Positions 17,712 through 25,164 of a stretch of DNA of 64,000 nt are shown in pieces (within the stretch, counting starts at the first letter, position 1; the number at the start of each line of letters is the position of its first letter). Under the pieces are notes generated by a model. That model saw only the letters and a program-made list of their open reading frames with translations. It was not told the origin of the DNA and ran no database searches. Location of the stretch: contig JAIBCL010000026.1 in the NCBI GenBank assembly GCA_019694165.1, positions 1 through 64,000 on the forward strand. Reading direction: 5' to 3'. The position numbers were made by a program, and so were the translations under genes. The DNA comes from Verrucomicrobiaceae bacterium (GTDB taxonomy: Bacteria; Verrucomicrobiota; Verrucomicrobiia; Verrucomicrobiales; Verrucomicrobiaceae).

Positions 17712-19018
17712 AAGCCAGGCTCCGATTTCAGTTCAAAACGCACCACCGTGAGCTTCGTGTCTGTCTGAAGAGACGAGATCAGCGCCGACGTGATGATGTT
17801 GCCAACGGGCGACAGATGTTTTGGAGATAGCGGCTTGAACGCGCTCACAGGAACCGCCACATCGCACCAGCCATCGGCGTCGGGCTTCAATTCACTCCCG
17901 TCGACCCTTGCCTCGAAGTTGCCTCCGTATCCGCCACTCGTCTTTGATGTGAGCAGCATGATTTGGAGCGATTTGTTTTGAGTCTGCTTCAGCCGGTATC
18001 GAATCACGCTCTTGTCCCTCACCATCAGCGAGAGCGGGGGCACGAGCTGTGCCGTCCTCACGGAGATGCCAAAATGGGTGACAACCTCCCCGGATGCCTT
18101 GCGCGAGGCCACATAGGGACGCGCCATCATGCAGGCGCCATCTGAGAATCCACGCCAGTCACGTGGGGCCATGGTGTGGGTAAAATCAAAGCGCCAGTCG
18201 GCAAGCGGTTCTGGTGTGGTCGTGGAATTCAACTTCAATCCGCTGTCGAGAGATGCGACGGCGCTGCTTTTAGCCGGCACATCAATTGTGCTGCCATCGG
18301 CAAGACGTTTGAGGTTCACGAGGCCTTCGTCCACCTTCAGCAGAGTATCCTCGCTGCGTGCGGCCAGATTGAAGACGGTCCCGACCACCCGCGCCTCCGC
18401 GCTGGCTGTGCGCACCAACATCGGTTTGTCCTTTGGCTGCGGCTTCACCTGCGCAGAGAGCGATCCCTTGCGCAACACGAGCAACTTCTGCCCGTTCTCT
18501 GAGAACGACAGCTCCGAATCTCCGCTCAGGTTGAGCATGGTGCCATCGCGAAATCGAAGCGAAGCCGAAGTCGCCTCACCCACCGTTTCAATGGTGCCAG
18601 CCTTTAGTTGCTCCCCGATGGCTAGATCCGTTCGCCACTTGCCATCCTCACTCCACGAAATGGTGCCCGAGGCATCAACCAGCGCGAGCACCCGAACCTC
18701 CCGCGAGCCTACCCAAAACCAGCCTGCGGCAAGAAGCGCCAAGACCGCTGCCGCTGCCATAGGCGGACGCCACGCAAACCAGCGCGATGCGGGAGACACC
18801 ACCCGCTTCGTCTGCGGAGAAGCTGCCGCCGTGGCCCATTGCCGAACCTCGCGGCGTTTCAACGAATGCCGAAGATCACTGTGCAACAGCGCGCGATCCG
18901 CCAGATACGCGACCGCCTCGGCGTCGCCCTCGATCTGCGCCATCAGGTTGGCGCATTCCACTTCCGGCAGCGCGCCGTCCAGCATCAGGTCAATGAGTTG
19001 TCGTTCGGTGTCGTTCAT
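17708..19018 (-). CDS. FecR-domain membrane regulator (anti-sigma partner)
   Basis: A 436-residue protein starting MNDTERQLIDLMLDGALPE, chosen because its ATG follows a perfect Shine-Dalgarno and overlaps the sigma gene stop. Residues 1-60 are a short cytoplasmic helical domain. A membrane segment lies near residues 85-105 (MAAAAVLALLAAGWFWV). Residues about 110-270 form a FecR domain (WRTDLAIGEQLKAGTIETV, ASLRFRDGTMLNLSGDSELSF, VLRKGSLSAQVKPQ, VVGTVFNLAA, VDEGLVNLKR). The last 150 residues are a beta-sandwich, perhaps ligand-binding. It probably controls the ECF sigma factor encoded just upstream in response to an external signal. Confidence 0.88.
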   Translation of the reverse strand: MNDTERQLIDLMLDGALPEVECANLMAQIEGDAEAVAYLADRALLHSDLRHSLKRREVRQWATAAASPQTKRVVSPASRWFAWRPPMAAAAVLALLAAGWFWVGSREVRVLALVDASGTISWSEDGKWRTDLAIGEQLKAGTIETVGEATSASLRFRDGTMLNLSGDSELSFSENGQKLLVLRKGSLSAQVKPQPKDKPMLVRTASAEARVVGTVFNLAARSEDTLLKVDEGLVNLKRLADGSTIDVPAKSSAVASLDSGLKLNSTTTPEPLADWRFDFTHTMAPRDWRGFSDGACMMARPYVASRKASGEVVTHFGISVRTAQLVPPLSLMVRDKSVIRYRLKQTQNKSLQIMLLTSKTSGGYGGNFEARVDGSELKPDADGWCDVAVPVSAFKPLSPKHLSPVGNIITSALISSLQTDTKLTVVRFELKSEPGL

Positions 19019-19548
19019 AATACCTCCTTGGAAAGTTGCGACTGCACGCACTCGGCCAGCAGATTGCGGATGCGAAACAACAGCACGCGCACTGACGCCG
19101 CCGTGGACTGCACCGCCTCGGCCACGCGCTCCATCGAAGCATCCTCCTCATAGCGCAGCTCCAGCAACTGACGCGACTTTGCCGGCAGCTTCTCAATGCA
19201 CCGCTCCAGCGCCTCCTGCCGCGCACTGCGCTGCGGCTGCCGCTGCACCAGCGCCTCCGCGAGCTGCTCCAGCAGCGCCTCCGAGAACACCAGCTTCTCA
19301 CGCTCCTGCCTGCGGTAGTGGTCAATCACCCGTGACTTCGCCAGCCACAGCGCCCAGGCCACAAACGGACGCGCGCCATCATACTCGTCAAACCGCCGTG
19401 CCACCGTCAGCGCCACCTGCTGCACCACGTCTTCCGCATCCTGCACCGAACGCACCGCCGCGAACACATACGCCTGCACACTCGGCTCCGCCTCTCGCCA
19501 AAGCCGGGTCAGTCGCTCACGCGTTTCGATTTCGGATTCATGATTCAC
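19015..19548 (-). CDS. ECF RNA polymerase sigma factor
   Basis: A 177-residue sigma-70 family protein. Region 2: LWREAEPSVQAYVFAAVRSV, DAEDVVQQVALTVARRFDEY, FVAWALWLAKSRVIDHYRRQ. Region 4: CIEKLPAKSRQLLELRYEED, SMERVAEAVQSTAASVRVLLFRIR. As in the sigma factor at 9770 the region 4 recognition helix ends in FRIRNLL, typical of the expanded verrucomicrobial/planctomycete ECF group. First gene of a minus-strand run in which sigma, FecR, Tat TIM-barrel, SGNH and cytochrome genes all overlap by four bases. Confidence 0.92.
   Translation of the reverse strand: MNHESEIETRERLTRLWREAEPSVQAYVFAAVRSVQDAEDVVQQVALTVARRFDEYDGARPFVAWALWLAKSRVIDHYRRQEREKLVFSEALLEQLAEALVQRQPQRSARQEALERCIEKLPAKSRQLLELRYEEDASMERVAEAVQSTAASVRVLLFRIRNLLAECVQSQLSKEVL
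19022..19029 (-). promoter_or_regulatory. perfect Shine-Dalgarno of the FecR gene
   Basis: AAGGAGGT on the minus strand, three bases before the ATG at 19018. It lies inside the end of the sigma-factor gene. It fixes the FecR start and shows that the ATGA-coupled gene has its own strong ribosome site. Confidence 0.8.
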
Positions 19549-19614
19549 ACCCGTATGCCGCGCTCATCGGCGAAATGTTAACGGGGAAAAGTGAAAAAAT
19601 GCCCCCCCCTGCAG

Positions 19615-21501
19615 CTACTTCTCCTGCTTCTTGTTCATCTTCCGCTGTTCCTTTTTATCCTCGCTTCCTTTGTCCGCCTTCGGTGGCCTAGGCGCTTTGT
19701 CTGGCACCTTGTATTCGGTCGGCGGCAGCATCACTGGCGACTCCAGTTTGCCACGGTGGATTTCGATGAGGCTGAAGATGTCGTCCTTGGCATCTGTGTT
19801 CACGAGGGCGAAGTCCGCTCCCTTGGTGCCGCCCTGACGCAGCACTGCGTCTTCCACCGTGACGGTTTCGTGATGCCACTGCTTGTCGCCCTTGCCGGTG
19901 ATCTGAAGCGCGGTCTTCATGCTCGGCTTGCCGGCATCGTAATCCAGCTTCCACGTCGACCCTGCCGTCGCGTCATACCATACGACATACATCGTCATGG
20001 TCTTCGGTTGCTGGTCGCTGGAGAAGCCTTCGTGCAGCTTGAAATACATTGCGTCCTTGCCGGAAGCGTGCTCAAATCCGCGCGCGAAACGCGCGTAGAT
20101 TGGCGACGTCTTGGTGATGGGACCACCCACGCGCCAGAGCGGAATCGACGTTTCATCAGCGTCAATTTGATGAAGGAAGCGACAGTAGTTGTCCGGCCAG
20201 ATGTCCCAGCCCACGTCGTTCAAACCGGTCTGCGTGTCGCGTTGGCGGACCTGCCCCAGCAGCAGCGCGTTCTTGTCGTCCACCGTCGCGCCATACTTCG
20301 AATAGGCGGCGCAGATATTTATCATGCGCTCGGAGTTCTGCTTGGTGGCCTGTCCAAACTTGGACTCCGGATAAGCCTTCGTATCGGCAGCATCCAAGCC
20401 CTTGTGCAGAGCGCAGAAGGCATCCGTGGCGGTCTTTGGATCGATCTGCCCCGCATAGCGATTGAAGAAGTAGAAGGAGTAATCGAATCCCATCTCCTTG
20501 CTCGCTTCCATAGCTCCAGAGCTGATGTCCCAGATGCTTTGACCGTTCTGCAAGCCAGTGACCGCACCCCAGTAGAAATTGAGCGGCAGATTCACCGCAT
20601 ACATGGCACGCGTCCAAGTCTGATCCATTTCTGATCTGGCAAACAAGGGTGTGCCTTCCGTGGCGATCAATCGGTGCTGCCATGTTTCAATCTTGGTCCG
20701 CTCACCGCTCAGGTGATGACCGCGCGCACTGCCAGCCAGCTTGATGGCGACGCCGCCATGAGCGTTCTCCGTCACCCATTTCCACTCTTCGGTGAATCCT
20801 CCCTTCTTGCCCTTCTCATCGCCATCGTCGTCTGGCGTGACGTTGTTAAACATCAGAGCGATCTGAGGATTGTAAGCGCCTCCTTGGAAAGTTTTCACGA
20901 ACACATCAAACTGCCACAAGCGGAACTCGCGCCATGCTGAGGAACTCGTTGGCAAGTCATACTTCTTCTCGATGGCACTGCCTTTGTAAGCACACTCATC
21001 GCCCGTGCATCCAGTCTTCACCTGAATGAACGCGATGCGCTCCTGCTTCTCCTTGGGGTAACTGCGGATGTGCTTTCCGAACTCCGTGATCAGTCGTTGC
21101 AACAGCGATTTGTATTCCGCCGAGGGATAGAAAGGATAGACCGGCCAACTGTCGTGGATTTGGTCTTTGCACTCCACGCGGGGGACGCCCTGGGTGTAGA
21201 TCCACTCGGGCGAATCCGGCCCCACACCCAGAGAAAGATAGATGAACTGGTTTCTCCTGACCGCCGCATCCATGGACTCATCCAAGGTGCTCCAATCGAA
21301 AGCGCCCGGCTGCTTTTCCACATCCGCCCATCGTTGAGTGAATGCCAAGCCCTTCAAGAATGGGTGATCCTTCGGATCAAACGACGAACCGCGATCCCAC
21401 ACGCCAAACGCACTCGGAGGCGGCGCGGCTTTACCTGGCGTTTGAAACAGCGCAGTCATCAAGCTGATGACGCCAATGAGTCTTTGGAGCGGCGTGTGCA
21501 T
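19615..21501 (-). CDS. secreted GH42-like TIM-barrel protein
   Basis: A 628-residue exported protein. The ATG at 21501 gives a signal peptide (MHTPLQRLIGVISLMTALF); a TTG start at 21543 overlapping the sulfatase stop is possible. Residues 30-400 look like a beta-galactosidase-type barrel: GLAFTQRWADVEKQPGAFDW is the usual early strand, then FIYLSLGVGPDSPEW, IAFIQVKTGCTGDE (a candidate catalytic acid region), IALMFNN and LNFYWGAVTGLQNGQ. A beta-domain follows (MYFKLHEGFSSDQQP, MTMYVVWYDATAGS). The C-terminal 25 residues are almost all Lys, Asp, Glu and Arg. It is adjacent to and probably co-transcribed with the sulfatase at 21540. Exact GH family uncertain. Confidence 0.7.
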   Translation of the reverse strand: MHTPLQRLIGVISLMTALFQTPGKAAPPPSAFGVWDRGSSFDPKDHPFLKGLAFTQRWADVEKQPGAFDWSTLDESMDAAVRRNQFIYLSLGVGPDSPEWIYTQGVPRVECKDQIHDSWPVYPFYPSAEYKSLLQRLITEFGKHIRSYPKEKQERIAFIQVKTGCTGDECAYKGSAIEKKYDLPTSSSAWREFRLWQFDVFVKTFQGGAYNPQIALMFNNVTPDDDGDEKGKKGGFTEEWKWVTENAHGGVAIKLAGSARGHHLSGERTKIETWQHRLIATEGTPLFARSEMDQTWTRAMYAVNLPLNFYWGAVTGLQNGQSIWDISSGAMEASKEMGFDYSFYFFNRYAGQIDPKTATDAFCALHKGLDAADTKAYPESKFGQATKQNSERMINICAAYSKYGATVDDKNALLLGQVRQRDTQTGLNDVGWDIWPDNYCRFLHQIDADETSIPLWRVGGPITKTSPIYARFARGFEHASGKDAMYFKLHEGFSSDQQPKTMTMYVVWYDATAGSTWKLDYDAGKPSMKTALQITGKGDKQWHHETVTVEDAVLRQGGTKGADFALVNTDAKDDIFSLIEIHRGKLESPVMLPPTEYKVPDKAPRPPKADKGSEDKKEQRKMNKKQEK

Positions 21502-21539
21502 AAGGGTAATGCGTTTGCGAATGTGTGATGAGCAGCGGT

Positions 21540-23066
21540 TCAAGGGCGCGTGCGCGGAGATTTCTGGAGCGTGGCAAGTTTCACAGCCATCGCCTTCACG
21601 CGGTCAGCATGCGCAGAGGCGACGTTCATCTTTTCGCCTGCGTCGCCCGAGAGATCGTAGAGCTGGGATTCATTGGCGTTTGCCGTCTCAGTGCCAGTCA
21701 GTGGCTTGAATGGCTCGGCACCGGGCGCAGGCTCGATGTATTTCCAGTTTCCCTCGCGCAACGCGAGACGCTGCGAGTGCTCGATCACATACTCACGCCC
21801 GTGTGTTGAATCACCGAGCAGTGCAGCGGTCATGTCGAGCGAGTCAGGCGCATCGGCATCGCCGAGCTTCTGCCCGGCCATCGCCGCGAACGTCGCCAGC
21901 AGATCAACCTGGCTCACCATCGCATCGCTCACGCCGGGCTTCACGCGCGCAGGCCAGCGAGCGAGGAACGGCACGCGCGTGCCCGCCTCGAAGCGGCTGT
22001 ATTTGCCCCCGCGAAACTGCGCGCCAGGCTTGTGATCGCCGAGCTTCTCCACAGACTGATCTTTGTAGCCATCGTCAATCACCGGGCCGTTGTCGCTGGA
22101 GAGCATGATCAGCGTGTCCTGCGTGAGGCCATGTTTCTCGAGCGTGGCGAGCACTTCGCCGACGCTCCAGTCGAACTCCGCAATCGCATCGCCACGCGGT
22201 CCCATGCCCGTCTTGCCCACGAAGCGCTGATTCGGCACCCGCGGCACATGGATGTCGTGCGTGGCGAAGAACAGGAAGAACGGATGATCCTTCTCGCGCT
22301 CGATGAAATCCACTGCACGCTTCGTGAAGGTGTCCGCCATGTCCTCGTCCTTCCACTGCGCCGACTTGCCACCCGTGAAGTAGCCGATGCGTCCAATCCC
22401 GTTCACGACCGCCATGTTGTGCCCGTGCGACCAGTCCATCTTCAAGCTCGCGCGATCCTTCACGCCATCGAGTTCGCCGGGGAACGGGTTGTTGTAATCC
22501 ACGCGCAACGGATCGCTCGGATCGAGCCCGACCACGTTGTGATTCTCCACATACACGCACGGCACACGATCGCCCGTCGCAGCCATGATGAAGCTGTAGT
22601 CAAAACCCGTCTCATTCGGGCAAGGCGAGATCGCCTTGTTCCAGTCGAGCTTCCCGCCCTTCGCGCCAAGACCGAGATGCCACTTGCCCACCACACCCGT
22701 CGTGTAGCCAGCTTTCATCAACATCGAAGGTAAGGTCGCACGCGAGAGATCAATGATCAGCGCCGCATCGCCCGGCAGAATCTTCGTGCCCTCGCGTCGC
22801 CACGGATATTCGCCCGACAGCAACGCGAAGCGCGACGGCGTGCATGTCGCCGAAGTCGCGTAGCCGGATGTGAAGCGCAATCCCTCGCGAGCCAGCCGAT
22901 CCACATTCGGCGTCGCCACCCGCGTCGCCCCGTAGCAACCCAGGTCACCGATGCCCACGTCGTCGCCGTAAATGAGAACGATGTTGCGCGGCCGATCGGC
23001 AGCGAATGATGTGCAAGCCAGCAGAGCCAGCGATGCGAGCGATATGAGAAACGAGCGTGGCTTCAT
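21540..23066 (-). CDS. secreted sulfatase
   Basis: A 508-residue formylglycine sulfatase. The chosen ATG (23066) gives MKPRSFLISLASLALLACTSFA, a good signal peptide; an ATG 12 bases upstream (23078) is equally in frame. Metal ligands in VLIYGDDVGIGD, formylglycine Cys75 in TCTPSRFAL, KWHLGLG, and SSDNGPV as the distal metal site. It probably desulfates a polysaccharide or small sulfated sugar outside the cytoplasm. It lies 100 bases from the divergent XylR-type regulator and precedes the GH42-like gene. Confidence 0.93.
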   Translation of the reverse strand: MKPRSFLISLASLALLACTSFAADRPRNIVLIYGDDVGIGDLGCYGATRVATPNVDRLAREGLRFTSGYATSATCTPSRFALLSGEYPWRREGTKILPGDAALIIDLSRATLPSMLMKAGYTTGVVGKWHLGLGAKGGKLDWNKAISPCPNETGFDYSFIMAATGDRVPCVYVENHNVVGLDPSDPLRVDYNNPFPGELDGVKDRASLKMDWSHGHNMAVVNGIGRIGYFTGGKSAQWKDEDMADTFTKRAVDFIEREKDHPFFLFFATHDIHVPRVPNQRFVGKTGMGPRGDAIAEFDWSVGEVLATLEKHGLTQDTLIMLSSDNGPVIDDGYKDQSVEKLGDHKPGAQFRGGKYSRFEAGTRVPFLARWPARVKPGVSDAMVSQVDLLATFAAMAGQKLGDADAPDSLDMTAALLGDSTHGREYVIEHSQRLALREGNWKYIEPAPGAEPFKPLTGTETANANESQLYDLSGDAGEKMNVASAHADRVKAMAVKLATLQKSPRTRP

Positions 23067-23166
23067 AGGAACTGCCATGATGAAGCCACACGGGTCGTGA
23101 TTCCGCAAAGAGGGAACAGAGCAATTTGTGTAGATATCCGGTCTCAACAGCATAAACTCCCACACC

Positions 23167-24387
23167 ATGCCCGCCAGACGTTCTTCGCTGAAACCATCCG
23201 ACCGCAAACCCACGCGCCTTCGCTCTTCCAAATCAGAGCCACCGCACGTCGCCCTGTTGGTCGAGACTTCCTTCGGCAGCGGGCGTGACATCCTCACCGG
23301 TATCGCCCGTTACGTGCGCGAGCACGAGCCCTGGCTGCTGTTTCACGAGGCGCGCAGCATTGACCAAGAGTTGCCGCGTTGGCTCAAGAACTGGAAAGGC
23401 CACGGCATCATCGCGCGCGTGCTGACTCCCGCGATGGCAAAGGCACTGCGCCGCACATGCATTCCCGTGGTGGATGTGCTCGGCGTGGTGCCGGATGCCG
23501 GGTTTCCGCTCGTGCATGTCGATGATGAAGCCATCGGCGTCATGGCCGCCGAACACCTCATCGTGCGCGGCTTCAAGCACTTCGCCTTCTTTGGCCTCGA
23601 AGAGCGAAACTGGTCCGCCGCACGTGAACGAGCCTTTATCCACGACGCACGGCGACATGGCTTTGAGACCAGCGTGCGCCGCGTAAGCCCACGTCAGGTG
23701 AATGATGACTCATGGGAAGTGCATCAGCGTGACCTCGCGGAGTGGATCAGCAGTTTGCCAAAGCCTGTCGGCCTCATGGTGTGCAGCGATCATCGCGCCA
23801 GTCATGTGCTCGAGGCCTGCCGCCGTGCTGGCGTGCGCGTGCCTGATGATGTCGCCGTCATCGGCGTGGATAACGACCAGCCCCTTTGCAACATCTGCAA
23901 CCCACCCCTCACCAGCGTCTGGCCCAATCACGCCCTCGTCGGCTACGAAGCCGCGCGATTGCTCGACCAGATGATGCGGGGCAAGAAGCGCGTGCCCGCC
24001 CGCACGCTCACGCCGCCGAAGGAGATCGTCACACGCCAGTCCACCGACACGCTTGCGGTGCAGGACGAACTCGTCGCCAAAGCCCTGCACATCATCCGCG
24101 AGCGCGTGTGCGACGCCATCCGCATCGACGAAATCGCCGCTCTTGTTGGAGCCTCACGCAGCGTCCTGCAACGCCGCTTCCGCGCCGCCCTCGGCCGCAC
24201 GCTCAACCAGGAACTCATCACCCAACGCGTCACCGCCGCCCAGCGTCTGCTCATCGACACGCAGCTCTCGCTAGCCGATATCGCCGAGCGATGTGGCTTC
24301 CGCCATCAGGAATACATGGGCGTCGTCTTCAAAGCCGAGACCAAGCAAACGCCTGCGCAGTTCCGAAACCAGGCGAGAGAAGGATAG
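23167..24387 (+). CDS. XylR-type regulator: LacI-like sensor domain plus AraC DNA-binding domain
   Basis: A 406-residue cytoplasmic regulator. Residues 26-290 are a periplasmic-binding-protein-like sugar sensor (VALLVETSFGSGRDILTGIA, HGIIARVL, IPVVDVLG, VHVDDEAIGVMAAEHLI, FAFFGLEERNWSAARERAF, GLMVCSDHRASHVLEAC, VAVIGVDNDQPLC). The LacI N-terminal helix-turn-helix is absent; instead residues 300-400 hold an AraC/XylS double helix-turn-helix (IDEIAALVGASRSVLQRRF, LSLADIAERCGFRHQEYMGVVF). This is the architecture of E. coli XylR. It is divergent from the sulfatase/GH42-like pair and convergent with the lectin-fold gene, so it probably activates one or both in response to a sugar. Confidence 0.9.
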   Translation: MPARRSSLKPSDRKPTRLRSSKSEPPHVALLVETSFGSGRDILTGIARYVREHEPWLLFHEARSIDQELPRWLKNWKGHGIIARVLTPAMAKALRRTCIPVVDVLGVVPDAGFPLVHVDDEAIGVMAAEHLIVRGFKHFAFFGLEERNWSAARERAFIHDARRHGFETSVRRVSPRQVNDDSWEVHQRDLAEWISSLPKPVGLMVCSDHRASHVLEACRRAGVRVPDDVAVIGVDNDQPLCNICNPPLTSVWPNHALVGYEAARLLDQMMRGKKRVPARTLTPPKEIVTRQSTDTLAVQDELVAKALHIIRERVCDAIRIDEIAALVGASRSVLQRRFRAALGRTLNQELITQRVTAAQRLLIDTQLSLADIAERCGFRHQEYMGVVFKAETKQTPAQFRNQAREG

Positions 24388-24393
24388 CAGGCT

Positions 24394-25161
24394 CTATTTC
24401 AACGCCTTCTCGGTCAGCGCTTTCCGATTATCCGTCCACGCCGAATTCGGCTTCGCCTCCCAGATGCGGAACTTGCGAAAGCTCGCGGAGAGGGGCGGAA
24501 CTTTGTCGAAGCCGTTGGAGTAGCCCGTGACACCGAAGCTGATGTAAGCTTTGTCGGCGGCCACTTGTGGATGCGCGCCAATGATGGTCTGGCCATCAAT
24601 GGTGGTGACCATCTCGTTGCCTTGCACTTCGATGAGCACGGTCTTCCACTCGCCTTTCGCGATGGGTTCGTTCACTTCGCCGAAGGGCTCGTTCTGGTCG
24701 GGGCCGTCGTGATCGTGGTCATCCTTCTGCGTGGAGAATCCGTCCTTGTTGATGATGAGCCGGCAAAGATGCTCGACGCGATTCTGCGCAGGGCGCGTCG
24801 ACGTGGCGGGGCGCATCGCAGCGGGATCATCGATGCAGAAGACGATCTGGCTGCAACCATCGAGCTTCACGTCAAACTGCAGCACCGCATTCTTCCACGG
24901 CAGTGCGAAGAATGCAGCCGCGCTATGATTATCCTTCTTCATCTGATAGCCGCGCAATGCGCCATCGACGATGTCCCACTGTCCAGGATGAAACGACCAG
25001 CCGTGGGTCATGCTCGCGAGCGCGCCGCCTTTGAAGATGTCCGTCGGCATTTGCGCGAGGTCTTCGCTCGCGAGCAGCTTGCCGCGCTCAGTCATGAGTG
25101 CCTTGGGATCATCGGCGAACGTGAGGCTGGTGATGGCGAGAAGGAGGAGCGTGAGTTTCAT
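24394..25161 (-). CDS. secreted DUF1080/LamG-like lectin-fold protein
   Basis: A 255-residue protein with a short signal peptide (MKLTLLLLAITSLTFA). The body reads as a concanavalin-like beta-sandwich: WSFHPGQWDIVDGALRGYQ, AAFFALPWKNAVLQFDVKLDG, EWKTVLIEVQGNEMVTTIDG, KAYISFGVTGY, FRKFRIWEA. This pattern fits the 3-keto-disaccharide hydrolase / DUF1080 group, which binds or cleaves oxidised disaccharides and is abundant in Verrucomicrobia. It starts only three bases after the stop of the gene at 25165, so it is the last gene of that operon. Confidence 0.78.
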   Translation of the reverse strand: MKLTLLLLAITSLTFADDPKALMTERGKLLASEDLAQMPTDIFKGGALASMTHGWSFHPGQWDIVDGALRGYQMKKDNHSAAAFFALPWKNAVLQFDVKLDGCSQIVFCIDDPAAMRPATSTRPAQNRVEHLCRLIINKDGFSTQKDDHDHDGPDQNEPFGEVNEPIAKGEWKTVLIEVQGNEMVTTIDGQTIIGAHPQVAADKAYISFGVTGYSNGFDKVPPLSASFRKFRIWEAKPNSAWTDNRKALTEKALK

Positions 25162-25164
25162 GAA

